64,000 bases of DNA from the NCBI RefSeq assembly GCF_002056795.1, contig NZ_CP020104.1:4221001-4285000 (forward strand), given 5' to 3'. The notes beneath the pieces are model-generated. The model was given only the letters and a program-made list of their open reading frames with translations. It made no database searches and was not told the DNA's origin. This document shows positions 50,882 to 58,710 of this stretch, piece after piece. The stretch's first letter is position 1; every line of letters starts with the position of its first letter. The position numbers were made by a program, and so were the translations under genes. The stretch comes from Spirosoma aerolatum. GTDB taxonomy: Bacteria > Bacteroidota > Bacteroidia > Cytophagales > Spirosomataceae.

Positions 50882-50911
50882 TTGACAATAGTAATACTAC
50901 TATTATCTTTG
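50882..50911 (+). promoter_or_regulatory. Promoter with operator variant
   Basis: TTG at 50882-50884, 19 bases, TATCTTTG at 50904-50911. Operator variant GTAATACTACTATTAT at 50891-50906. It drives the gene at 50943 separately from the ATPase. Confidence 0.82.
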
Positions 50912-50928
50912 TACATACTCTTTCACCA

Positions 50929-50945
50929 AACAGATTAACACAATG
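50929..50945 (+). promoter_or_regulatory. AACAGATTAACA 5' leader
   Basis: AACAGATTAACACAATG includes the start codon at 50943 and is identical over all 17 bases to the leader of the clamp gene. Confidence 0.7.
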
Positions 50946-51710
50946 GCCGCATTTACCCAACAGCTTTTAAATCGCGCTTACGTTAACGATTTAGGCGAAT
51001 TATCGATTGCTAAACTGATTGAGCTTTCCGGTTGTGATCAATACACAGCCGACTTAGGTTTGGTCGGCGACGAATGGACACTGAAACGATTTCTCGCTAT
51101 TCGCAAAAACTGCAAACTTGCCTTACCTGAGCGCCTAAACCCAAGCTACGACGTAGCTGGCGACTTTGTTGATGTCGGCCTATACCTGAGCGGAGAGCCT
51201 GAGTGTATGTTTAACTACGATGCTCAGTTCGATCAGTCCAAATTTATTGATGTTACCATTCGCATCGGCAGACCGAGCCGAACAGAAGACTATAAGGTTT
51301 TTTATTACTACGCCAACGTATTACAGGCGATTGACATTCTCGAATCTCAGGGGTTACGCTGCCGGATTACTGCAACTGCTGATTTCTACAACAAAAAAGA
51401 TAGACACCGCATCCTGTTTCGGACGCCCATTAAGGAATATTCAGAGCCTGTCAATATGGCCGTTTTCGCTGGTGTTATTTTAAATAATGATTTCTTTTCG
51501 ACTGCCGTATGCGATACGATTGACAACTACTACAGAGCAAGGGTTACGGGCTATTCGTATTGCTCGGATATGGTTGAGCAGGTAGTCCCGCAAAGCGAAG
51601 AAGCAATCATTTTCCCGTCAATGTATTTCAACCGATACGATAGAGCGTATAGCTACCCCTTTGATGAATACCTGTCTGCTATCGGACTAGGCCAGCTTCT
51701 TAATTCTTAA
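50943..51710 (+). CDS. DUF7192-like partner of the CobS-like ATPase
   Basis: It has 255 residues. GDFVDVGLYLSGEPECMFNY near residue 62 and KFIDVTIRIGRPSRTEDYKV resemble the DUF7192 family, often found next to CobS/MoxR-like ATPase genes in phages. The C-terminal half contains FPSMYFNRYDRAYSYPFDEY. No metal-binding MIDAS motif was recognised. A pair with the upstream ATPase is likely from gene order, but each has its own promoter. Confidence 0.55.
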   Translation: MAAFTQQLLNRAYVNDLGELSIAKLIELSGCDQYTADLGLVGDEWTLKRFLAIRKNCKLALPERLNPSYDVAGDFVDVGLYLSGEPECMFNYDAQFDQSKFIDVTIRIGRPSRTEDYKVFYYYANVLQAIDILESQGLRCRITATADFYNKKDRHRILFRTPIKEYSEPVNMAVFAGVILNNDFFSTAVCDTIDNYYRARVTGYSYCSDMVEQVVPQSEEAIIFPSMYFNRYDRAYSYPFDEYLSAIGLGQLLNS

Positions 51711-51720
51711 CCCTCCCCCC

Positions 51721-51750
51721 CCCTGCCGGGTATCACTTTACCCGGCAGGG
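51721..51750 (+). terminator. Ten-base-pair terminator hairpin
   Basis: CCCTGCCGGG and CCCGGCAGGG form a perfect stem just after the stop at 51710 and a run of nine C. No T-run follows; instead the operator begins at the last base of the stem. Confidence 0.7.
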
Positions 51751-51765
51751 TAATATTAATACTAC
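51750..51765 (+). promoter_or_regulatory. Operator variant downstream of a terminator
   Basis: GTAATATTAATACTAC followed by TTTTA gives TACTTTTA as a possible -7 box; the -33 TTG is replaced by TTA at 22 bases. It leads to the gene at 51792. Confidence 0.65.
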
Positions 51766-51777
51766 TTTTAAACTCCA

Positions 51778-51794
51778 AACAGATTAACACGATG
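51778..51794 (+). promoter_or_regulatory. AACAGATTAACA 5' leader
   Basis: AACAGATTAACACGATG runs into the start at 51792. Confidence 0.65.
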
Positions 51795-52052
51795 TACACA
51801 GTAACATTCAGTATTGACCTCGGCGATTGTGTAGCCCTGTACACGGGCCGGATTGAAGCCGTGACCGACAACGGCTACTTAGTGACCTACTACGAACCAA
51901 CTATCCGGGATCTTCTGTCGATCAACCTACGCACCGACGAAGTAATTAGCCGTGGGTATTCGCCCGTTCGTATGCTGCCGCTGGCTCCTGTCGTACAGGA
52001 AACGCTGACACAGGCCATTATTAATTCAATCGTTCAACCCGTTTACGCCTAA
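51792..52052 (+). CDS. Hypothetical protein, 86 residues
   Basis: No family recognised. A beta-rich chain (MYTVTFSIDLGDCVALYTGR) with a helical end. It has its own operator and leader, so it is a regulated right-arm gene. Confidence 0.65.
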   Translation: MYTVTFSIDLGDCVALYTGRIEAVTDNGYLVTYYEPTIRDLLSINLRTDEVISRGYSPVRMLPLAPVVQETLTQAIINSIVQPVYA

Positions 52053-52056
52053 GACA

Positions 52057-52446
52057 ATGGAAAACCAGAACCAAACACCCGCCTTTCAACTGGTAAAGCC
52101 GAAAGCCAATATTATGGCCGCTTATGCCAAGTTCGTTGATCGTGCCGCCTATCACGGCTTTATCCAGCCCGAAGACGACGAGGAAACCGGATTACCCAAC
52201 CCGGTACTTTATTCGTTCTCAGCTACCGAAGACCGGCGCATCTGGGTTCATTCGCTCTTTGACGGCGAACAGCCTACACATGAACGCTTTGTTGTAATCG
52301 ACCGATTTATCAAGAATCCTTTCAGCAACAAAGAAGTATCAGAATACAGGCAGACGGTATTCTATCGCGGTACGTTCGACCTGACCGACCTTGATTTCTT
52401 CGAGAAGCTACTACTCAGCATTTTCCCTAAACCAGTAACGTTTTAA
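52057..52446 (+). CDS. Hypothetical protein, 129 residues
   Basis: No family recognised. It contains AAYAKFVDRAAYHGFIQPED and YRQTVFYRGTFDLTDLDFFE. It starts 4 bases after the upstream stop. Confidence 0.6.
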   Translation: MENQNQTPAFQLVKPKANIMAAYAKFVDRAAYHGFIQPEDDEETGLPNPVLYSFSATEDRRIWVHSLFDGEQPTHERFVVIDRFIKNPFSNKEVSEYRQTVFYRGTFDLTDLDFFEKLLLSIFPKPVTF

Positions 52447-52457
52447 TTTTTATAGTC

Positions 52458-53045
52458 ATGCAAATCTATTATCCAGAATTGACGCTCGCGGTTAACGAAC
52501 CGTTCCAAATAGAAAACCCCTATCCTGATCATGCCGAAGGGCCAGTACTGGCAACCTTTGCCGATGGCCTGCACCTGATCTTATACAGCAACGATATTGC
52601 TGCCGATCTGCCAATCTGGGGGCAGGCTACGCTGGCCGTCGCGCTTAGCGACTTCCGGGACATTCCGTTCATCTGTCTGACGTTTCAGAACTCCCCGCTG
52701 ACGTTGCTGTATACGATGAACGTGTTTAAAATGATTGGCGATGAACGAGGCCCCTGGCTTCGTTCAATCAGCAGACGAATCAATTTTCTATTGATCGACA
52801 ACCAGAACGGCAAACTAGCCTGCATCCGGGAAATGGATTCTGAGCTACTGGCTAAGCTACGACACATCTGCCGTGAACAGGTATCCCTATACGCAAACGC
52901 CGAAGCGGTAGAAACGGAAATCGAACGGATGCTTAACCCGCCAGTAGGTGCCAATCCGGTAACGGCTCACCGCGTCTACCAACGGGCTAAACTCAGCAAC
53001 CTAGTCGCCATACAATACGCAACCCCTAAACTGAGCGAGCAATGA
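52458..53045 (+). CDS. Hypothetical protein, 195 residues
   Basis: No family recognised. A beta-rich N-terminal half (EGPVLATFADGLHLILYSND) and a helical C-terminal half (AKLRHICREQVSLYANAEAV). It overlaps the HTH gene by 4 bases. Confidence 0.6.
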   Translation: MQIYYPELTLAVNEPFQIENPYPDHAEGPVLATFADGLHLILYSNDIAADLPIWGQATLAVALSDFRDIPFICLTFQNSPLTLLYTMNVFKMIGDERGPWLRSISRRINFLLIDNQNGKLACIREMDSELLAKLRHICREQVSLYANAEAVETEIERMLNPPVGANPVTAHRVYQRAKLSNLVAIQYATPKLSEQ

Positions 53046-53356
53046 CGCAAGGCAAAGAAATTATTACTGAGAATCCTTTTGCTATTATGGGTGCTGTATT
53101 GAGCCGGATAGAATTTCAAAATGAGCAAATCTTAAGGCTGCTTCAAAGCAAGTATAACCAATCAGATTCTAGTGAAATTGGCGGTATCAACTTAGCGATG
53201 GAAGTAACACGCCTAAGCAAAGCTCGCATTTACACCCTTGTAGCAGAACGAACAATCCCGCACAAAAAACGAGGCAACCGCCTGACGTTTCGGCGTTCTG
53301 AATTATTAGCATGGCTTGATGAAGGTTCTCGGTCCACAGAATCAGTAAAAAATTAA
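53042..53356 (+). CDS. Excisionase-type HTH protein
   Basis: It has 104 residues. NLAMEVTRLSKARIYTLVAE, RTIPHKKRGNRLTFRRSELL and AWLDEG form the winged-helix DNA-binding domain of Bacteroidota excisionase/AlpA-like proteins. Being near the right end, it is a candidate for the directionality factor of the integrase at the other end. Confidence 0.72.
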   Translation: MTQGKEIITENPFAIMGAVLSRIEFQNEQILRLLQSKYNQSDSSEIGGINLAMEVTRLSKARIYTLVAERTIPHKKRGNRLTFRRSELLAWLDEGSRSTESVKN

Positions 53357-53360
53357 ACAA

Positions 53361-53645
53361 ATGAGTCAGAATAATAACACAATACGAGTTTTGGTAAGTT
53401 GGGGCGGAGCGGATACCGATACTAGGTCTTTCCCTAACCTTTGGCTAGACCCAATGCCCTTTGTTCCACGAGTAAATGACTTATTTTCTCTGGCTGATAT
53501 GTTTAGCGAAGATGACCCCAGGATCATCAACCTTACAGAGCAACAACAGGACGAATTTTACGGACTTTCGTATGAAGTCTGGTGTGTTGTATGGAAGAAA
53601 GACCAGTTAGGTTACTACGTAAAACTCCATCTTTCAGGTGAGTAA
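53361..53645 (+). CDS. Hypothetical protein, 94 residues
   Basis: No family recognised. Acidic chain with many Trp (FPNLWLDPMPFVP, YEVWCVVWKKDQ). The local sequence is richer in A and T than the early operon, which may mark later acquisition. Confidence 0.55.
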   Translation: MSQNNNTIRVLVSWGGADTDTRSFPNLWLDPMPFVPRVNDLFSLADMFSEDDPRIINLTEQQQDEFYGLSYEVWCVVWKKDQLGYYVKLHLSGE

Positions 53646-53691
53646 GTACTGCTAAGTATTACACACTGACAAAAATTCAATTATTACCATA

Positions 53692-53901
53692 ATGGCACAA
53701 TATCATTCTGGCTTATACTCTTGGTATAACAAAACAAAAGGTTGCGCTTATTATTACAAGGATAAAGACGAACTTAACACTCAAAGGCAACAAGGCGATG
53801 AATGTATTAACGTTGAAGTTGATAGATTGATAAGCAAAAAGCAGTTGCGAAAAGGCCCTTCACAGTCTTTACGAAGTAGAGTTGAAAGGTTCAAAAACTA
53901 A
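53692..53901 (+). CDS. Hypothetical small protein, 69 residues
   Basis: No family recognised. Tyr-rich start (YHSGLYSWYNKTKGCAYYYK) and basic end. Preceded by a 46-base gap with no obvious promoter. Confidence 0.5.
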   Translation: MAQYHSGLYSWYNKTKGCAYYYKDKDELNTQRQQGDECINVEVDRLISKKQLRKGPSQSLRSRVERFKN

Positions 53902-53914
53902 ACGAAGAATATGT

Positions 53915-54103
53915 ATGCGCGAATTGAATTCTATTTGGAGTGACATTGTAAATGAATACGCTCAGAAATTAGTGCAAGGCGAAGTGACAATGGAGCAATT
54001 TATCGCTGCATCTGACGAAGCAGGCAAACAACTGAGCGACCTAAAAAACGAGCTTCATGCGAAAAGGTTAATAATCATCAATAAGGATGTCGCCCTAGCA
54101 TAA
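53915..54103 (+). CDS. Hypothetical helical protein, 62 residues
   Basis: ATG at 53915 gives MRELNSIWSDIVNEYAQKLV, a short acidic helical protein. Last gene of the right arm, followed by a terminator. Confidence 0.5.
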   Translation: MRELNSIWSDIVNEYAQKLVQGEVTMEQFIAASDEAGKQLSDLKNELHAKRLIIINKDVALA

Positions 54104-54133
54104 TCATTAATCTGTAAAAGGTGAAGTCTTTAC

Positions 54134-54168
54134 ACCCCGGCCCGGTTGCGGTCGGGGTTTGTTTTTTT
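54134..54168 (+). terminator. Terminator at the prophage right end
   Basis: ACCCCG/CGGGGT arms with an inner GC stem are followed by TTTGTTTTTTT. It ends right-arm transcription before host DNA. Confidence 0.85.
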
Positions 54169-54298
54169 CTTAACTTGCATGAAGGAACAAAGAAACTCGA
54201 ATGCTTGTTTTAGTAATGTTTTAGTGTCTTTTTCCTAACCCTTTGATTTGCAAACACATAGAACGGTAATAGTAAATTTACCGTAAATCAACTTTTTA
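54169..54298. other. Probable junction region (attR) between prophage and host
   Basis: About 130 bases without a gene separate the phage terminator from the NifU-like start. No tRNA, direct repeat pair or clear att core can be named because the left end is outside the window. AACGGTAATAGTAAATTTACCG contains a small palindrome near 54264-54284. Confidence 0.4.
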
Positions 54299-54565
54299 AT
54301 GGAAACGGTAGTTACCAACGACGAACTGATTACGAAAATAGAACGTGCCCTCGATAGCATGCGCCCTTATCTGGCTGCCGATGGTGGCAATGTGAAAGTG
54401 CTGGAAGTTACTGACGATAAGACCGTTCGGCTCGAATTGATTGGTTCATGCGGCTCATGTCCTATGTCGGCAATGACTTTCAAGGGAGGGTTAGAGGAAG
54501 CTATCTTACGGGCTGTACCTGAAATTACTAAAGTCGAAGCTGTTAATATTACTCCAGCTTTTTAG
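54299..54565 (+). CDS. NifU-like C-terminal-domain Fe-S scaffold protein
   Basis: It has 88 residues. MRPYLAADGGNVKVLEVTDD, then LELIGSCGSCPMSAMTFKGG (C-x-x-C cluster site) and an AVPEITKVEAVN end match the stand-alone NifU C-terminal domain that carries [4Fe-4S] clusters to target proteins in the cytoplasm. Host gene next to the prophage right end. Confidence 0.9.
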   Translation: METVVTNDELITKIERALDSMRPYLAADGGNVKVLEVTDDKTVRLELIGSCGSCPMSAMTFKGGLEEAILRAVPEITKVEAVNITPAF

Positions 54566-54751
54566 ACGATTTTGCGGTTTTACCTTTATACTTTGCACAT
54601 TAATAGGTCCCTTATCAGTTATAGGCTCCCAAACCTGTGGCTGATAAGGGGACGAGTTTATCATCTTTCGTAAGCTATTCGGATAGTAATCTGGAACGCC
54701 AAAAAAGGCGTTTTTTTTGTTTCTTTGCACCTGTACATTCTCATCAATTCA

Positions 54752-56407
54752 GTGAAAATAGGCATTTTCTTTGGAGGTCCAGCGCGGGAGCGCGAGGTAT
54801 CATTTGCGGGTGGCCGCACAGCTTTGGCAAATTTAGATAAAGGCCTGTTTGAGCCGGTTTTAATTTTCGTAGATGGGCGTGGTCGTTTTAGACTCGTTAC
54901 CCCTGAATTTCTACAAGCCCCTTCGCTTCGGGATGCGCTGCCACAAGATAATTCTGGATTTTCAGTTTATGACGAATCACTAAGCCCTAATGCGCTTGAT
55001 TCAGCTTTACCCGAAATACGCCCTGAACAGTTCCGAGATCATTTCGATTTGGCCTTTTTAGCCATGCATGGTCCCAACTGCGAAGATGGAGCGATTCAGG
55101 GATTGCTTGAATGGTATAACATGCCCTACACAGGTCCAGGTCTGGCTGGTTCGGCTGTGGGTATCAACAAAATTCTGCAAAACGAACTGATAGCCCTGGC
55201 GAATGGGCAGCAGAAAAAAACGGCGACGATTAGCCGGGATGACTATGAACAAGCTGACAAAGCCCAGTTCTTTCAATCGCTAACGGAGCATTTAGGCTTA
55301 CCGATTGTTGTTAAAGCGCCACACCAAGGTTCATCGATTGGCGTAGCTATTGTGCGTGAACATGATCTGGAGCAGTTCTGTCGGGCTGTTGAGCAGTGTT
55401 TCTTCACTATGAACATCCAACCCGACGGTTGGAGTACGTTGAGCGAATGGAGCCATTTATCGTCGGATGAAAAACAAGAGCTGGCCCAGAAAATGGTTAG
55501 CCTGGATTCGGGGATTAGCTTTCCGGTTGTTATTGAGCAAACGGGCGAAGTGATCAATCATCCTACGGATTTTATTGCAAAACTCGACGCTCTTCAAAAC
55601 GGCCCAAGCATTAGCCTTGCTGCACTGAATGCCGAAGATGAAGTGCTTTTCGAGGAATTTATTAGTGGTCAGGAGTTTTCCTGTGGGGTTATTCAGGACG
55701 ACGACCAGGTTGCTATTGCCCTACCGCCAACCGAGATTTACAATGTGACGAGTTTCGACTTTGAATCCAAATACAAACTCAGCACGACTAAGAAACGTAT
55801 ACCTGTTGAGACAAGCTTAGAGAATAATCGCAAAATTCAGTTGGCGGTCGAGCAGGTCTTTACCCGATTAGGTATAAATGTTTATGCGCGAATTGATGGT
55901 TTTTTGACCCCGTCTGGCGATGTCTTGCTACACGATCCTAACACCATACCCGGTATGTCGCCTTCGTCGCTCATCTTTAAGCAGATGGCCGAAATTGGTC
56001 TCAACCTGGCCAATTCACTGACTTATCTGATTCGGCAATCCCTGCGGGAGCGTATTCGCACCGGAAAAGACACCTTCCACCTCAAAAGCCTACTGGCTAA
56101 TCTGGATGCTCAGTTAGCCACTCGCAAAGCAAATCCATTACCGGAGCGCGTTATTTCGTTTGGCGATAGCGATGAGCAGTTTATTGCAGCCAAACTGCAA
56201 TACAACGAACTAGCCGCTTCGGGTACCGTCCGTCCATCCCTAACCTACATCAAAAGCAAACAGGAATTTCACGAAATCCCGGTCAATTTGCTTTTTAAGG
56301 ATACTATTGCCGACCTAGAAACTGCCCTCAGTCAGCCAAGGCACCCTCTGCTTGTCGAAACGACCGAACGCACTCGTCACATCACAGAGCGCTATTTGGT
56401 TCAATAG
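54752..56407 (+). CDS. D-alanine-D-alanine-ligase-like ATP-grasp protein with long C-terminal part
   Basis: Start GTG at 54752 (551 residues; VKIGIFFGGPAREREVSF); an upstream TTG at 54725 lies inside a promoter-like CTTTGC. GGPAREREVSF, AMHGPNCEDGAIQGLLEWYN, YTGPGLAGSAVGINK, VVKAPHQGSSIGVAIV, GQEFSCGVI and DVLLHDPNTIPGMSP are Ddl family motifs. HDPN replaces the usual E-x-N in metal binding. The ordinary enzyme has about 330 residues; inserts near 230-290 and about 120 extra C-terminal residues suggest a distinct subgroup. It joins D-Ala for peptidoglycan, or a related reaction. Confidence 0.82.
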   Translation: MKIGIFFGGPAREREVSFAGGRTALANLDKGLFEPVLIFVDGRGRFRLVTPEFLQAPSLRDALPQDNSGFSVYDESLSPNALDSALPEIRPEQFRDHFDLAFLAMHGPNCEDGAIQGLLEWYNMPYTGPGLAGSAVGINKILQNELIALANGQQKKTATISRDDYEQADKAQFFQSLTEHLGLPIVVKAPHQGSSIGVAIVREHDLEQFCRAVEQCFFTMNIQPDGWSTLSEWSHLSSDEKQELAQKMVSLDSGISFPVVIEQTGEVINHPTDFIAKLDALQNGPSISLAALNAEDEVLFEEFISGQEFSCGVIQDDDQVAIALPPTEIYNVTSFDFESKYKLSTTKKRIPVETSLENNRKIQLAVEQVFTRLGINVYARIDGFLTPSGDVLLHDPNTIPGMSPSSLIFKQMAEIGLNLANSLTYLIRQSLRERIRTGKDTFHLKSLLANLDAQLATRKANPLPERVISFGDSDEQFIAAKLQYNELAASGTVRPSLTYIKSKQEFHEIPVNLLFKDTIADLETALSQPRHPLLVETTERTRHITERYLVQ

Positions 56408-56408
56408 G

Positions 56409-56484
56409 ATAGCCGTTGATAGGTTCATTTGCGAAGCGGTGTAGCTCCTGGATTTGCATCGTTGATGAACCTATCAATGGCTAT
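56409..56484. repeat. 20-bp inverted repeat between convergent genes
   Basis: ATAGCCGTTGATAGGTTCAT (56409-56428) and its complement with one change (56465-56484) flank a 36-base loop. It could be a bidirectional terminator, though no T-run follows, or a small mobile repeat. Confidence 0.65.
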
Positions 56485-56497
56485 ACGGCTTAACATA

Positions 56498-57580
56498 TTA
56501 CAGCATAACTGGCTGTCCAGTCCGTACAGATTCGTCGCAGGCAAACGCAATTTGCAAACTATTGACTGCGTCCTGCATATGATCCGTTAAATCGAGATTT
56601 TCCTGAATAGCTTTCAAAAAGTAGCGTTGTTCCCGATTACATAGCTCCTGGTGGTCTGGTTCATCCTGCATATCGATCCAGGCATCGGCCTCAGTAAACT
56701 GGTCATTTTCATCAAGTTTAGCGCGATGGACCCGTAACGATTCCGTCTTAGTATGCGAATCGACATTATCTGACTTACCGGCCGCTCCTGCATTTTTGGC
56801 CACAATCGACACACAGCCATCAGGCCCTATAACATCCTTCACAAAAAAAGCGGTTTCACTCATCATAGGCCCCCAACCAGCTTCGTACCAACCCACCGAA
56901 CCGTCTTCGAAACGAATCTGTAACTGGCCATAGTTGTAATTATCAGCCGGAATATCATTCGTAAGCCGGGCACCTATTGCATTGACCTGTAACGGTTTCG
57001 AACGAGTCATCTGGCACATGACATCAATATAATGAACACCACAATCAACAATCGGACTCAGGCTTTTCATTAAATTCCGATGCACGGTCCACATAGTTCC
57101 ATGACTCTGTTGATTGAGATTCATCCGCATCACCAGCGGTTTCCCCAGTTGCTGGGCGATTTCTACAAATTTCTCCCAGGAGGGATGATGCCGTAAGATA
57201 TACCCGATCACCAGCTTTCTATCGGCCTGCTGTGCAGCCTCCATAACGCGTCTGGCTCCTTCAACCGTATCGGCTATTGGTTTCTCCATAAACACATGGC
57301 AGCCCTGCTCAAACGCCATAATAGCAAACGATTCATGCGTATCGGGATAGGTGGAAATGCAGACGGCATCGGGTTTAGTCGTGGCAAGGGCGGTTTTATA
57401 ATCATTGTAAAGGGTGTACCCTCCACCCAAACGTTCATTCAAGACGACCTTACTATTTCCGGTCGAAACGATTCCACAAATGTCGAAACCACCGATAGTT
57501 TTATAGGCAATTGCATGCGATGCTCCCATGTTGCCGCAACCGACAACGAGTACCCGAAGGGGTTTAGCAGAACTTGACAT
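56498..57580 (-). CDS. Gfo/Idh/MocA-family oxidoreductase
   Basis: It has 360 residues. RVLVVGCGNMGASHAIAYKT is the NAD(P)-binding Rossmann motif. PDAVCISTYPDTHESFAIMA, GCHVFMEKPIADTVEGARRV (the conserved EKP) and SPIVDCGVHYIDVMCQMT (the active-site D-x-x-x-H) complete the pattern. It oxidises or reduces a sugar or inositol derivative; the substrate cannot be told. Cytoplasmic. Confidence 0.9.
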   Translation of the reverse strand: MSSSAKPLRVLVVGCGNMGASHAIAYKTIGGFDICGIVSTGNSKVVLNERLGGGYTLYNDYKTALATTKPDAVCISTYPDTHESFAIMAFEQGCHVFMEKPIADTVEGARRVMEAAQQADRKLVIGYILRHHPSWEKFVEIAQQLGKPLVMRMNLNQQSHGTMWTVHRNLMKSLSPIVDCGVHYIDVMCQMTRSKPLQVNAIGARLTNDIPADNYNYGQLQIRFEDGSVGWYEAGWGPMMSETAFFVKDVIGPDGCVSIVAKNAGAAGKSDNVDSHTKTESLRVHRAKLDENDQFTEADAWIDMQDEPDHQELCNREQRYFLKAIQENLDLTDHMQDAVNSLQIAFACDESVRTGQPVML

Positions 57581-57887
57581 AATGTTGATTTATACCTGTG
57601 AAAACAACTCAGAGGCCGCAAAAATAGTGTATGTTTTCATTTTCCTCTGCTTCTCTCCTGTCATATAATCCACCCATGTCCAGATGTCTGCAGGCAAGCA
57701 TTCGTTCAAAACGTCAATAATAGTTTTGTCCGGTTTTGTACAAAGTTTGTCCAGTTGCGGACATGGCACAAGCATACCATTAAATATAACGCATTAAATA
57801 TCAGAAAGTTACCTAGTTGGCATACCCTTTGGATTGGTACTTATGAACAGTAAGCAACCACTTTAAACTACTAAACACAATACAGCC
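57581..57887. other. Intergenic region, divergent genes
   Basis: About 307 bases without a supported gene. It must hold promoters for the oxidoreductase (minus) and the small exported protein (plus). TACCCTTTGG near 57821-57830 is a possible -7 element for the latter. Nothing else clear. Confidence 0.4.
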
Positions 57888-58262
57888 ATGTTAACACTAA
57901 TGAGCCAAGTTGTCGCATCCATTCTGATCAGCGCTTCTACCTTTACTAACCCAACTACGCCCAAAGGCCTTTCGTTCGATGCAAGTGCATTCGTTACCGC
58001 CAATAACCAAATTCGGCTTGCCGTCAATAAGGGTAGCGAAAAACCAGTTCTGATTATACTTCGGAATAGAAGTAATGAAGTCTTGTTTCGCCGGAGCCTA
58101 AGTAAAAATGAGTCTACCTACGCTGTGAAGTTGAATGTTGATGACCTGGTAGATGGTACCTATGAGTTAGAATTCAAATCCGATGAAGGCAGCATTATTA
58201 AACAGATTACCTTAGGGCCAGCACCCGTTCAGAAAGTAACCCGCATTGTTGCAATGCAATAA
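57888..58262 (+). CDS. Small exported protein, DUF3244-like
   Basis: It has 124 residues. The N-terminus (MLTLMSQVVASILISASTFT) is a signal peptide. The mature part is one Ig-like beta sandwich (LIILRNRSNEVLFRRSLSKN, DLVDGTYELEFKSDEGSIIK), the style of the small DUF3244-type proteins of Bacteroidota. Periplasmic or surface-located; function unknown. Confidence 0.6.
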   Translation: MLTLMSQVVASILISASTFTNPTTPKGLSFDASAFVTANNQIRLAVNKGSEKPVLIILRNRSNEVLFRRSLSKNESTYAVKLNVDDLVDGTYELEFKSDEGSIIKQITLGPAPVQKVTRIVAMQ

Positions 58263-58276
58263 GCAACACAATCAGT

Positions 58277-58319
58277 ATACACAAAAGCCCAGCTGCAAAT
58301 CATCTGGGCTTTTGTGTAT
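58277..58319. terminator. Bidirectional terminator
   Basis: ATACACAAAAGCCCAG and CTGGGCTTTTGTGTAT arms give a 16-bp stem with T-runs both ways, between convergent genes. Confidence 0.85.
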
Positions 58320-58338
58320 CAATCCATTGGTATACAGG

Positions 58339-58635
58339 TCAAGGAACCTGTACATTGACTTCATAATAATCAATGATAGGTGGCCCTGCAAAATAGTTAC
58401 TCATGTGTTTGATAACACCCTGCAAAAACCCATTGGTTTCAGCGGCTTGTCGATTGGCTTCCGTATCCCAGAGTGTAACCATCAATCCTTTATTTGTTTC
58501 TGAATTACTTAACATCCGACTGCTTTGGAAACCTTCATGATTTTGTAGGGCAGGTCCAACCGTATTCTGAAAATAACTTACGGCCTCATCAATACTTTCT
58601 GGCTTTAAAGGAAATTGGATAATGCGTGCGTACAT
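58339..58635 (-). CDS. Antibiotic-biosynthesis-monooxygenase-like small protein
   Basis: It has 98 residues. ARIIQFPLKPESIDEAVSYF, GPALQNHEGFQSSRML and LMVTLWDTEANRQAAETNGF fit the dimeric ferredoxin-like ABM fold. Substrate unknown. Confidence 0.7.
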   Translation of the reverse strand: MYARIIQFPLKPESIDEAVSYFQNTVGPALQNHEGFQSSRMLSNSETNKGLMVTLWDTEANRQAAETNGFLQGVIKHMSNYFAGPPIIDYYEVNVQVP

Positions 58636-58710
58636 GGGTTAACAGGTTAAACGTGAGGAAACTAAAAAATTAAACTAGGCTACTGTCGACTCTATTCAAT
58701 AACAGAGTTT

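Larger units (their letters stand above)
1..54170. mobile_element. Temperate siphovirus prophage, left end outside the window
   Basis: The segment holds an integrase, a repressor, a replication module, terminase, portal, capsid, tape measure, fibres, endolysin and spanins, arranged in a plus-strand early block, a long minus-strand late block and a plus-strand right arm. No contractile sheath gene was recognised, and the 1814-residue tape measure suggests a long flexible tail, so a siphovirus is inferred. The left boundary is beyond base 1 because the integrase runs off the window. The right boundary is placed after the terminator that follows the last phage-like gene, before the NifU-like host gene. 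The att core cannot be defined without the other end. Confidence 0.93.

Noticed and set aside
54541..54556. TTAATATTACT inside the NifU-like gene
   Set aside because: Only a half-site, within a host coding sequence; likely chance.
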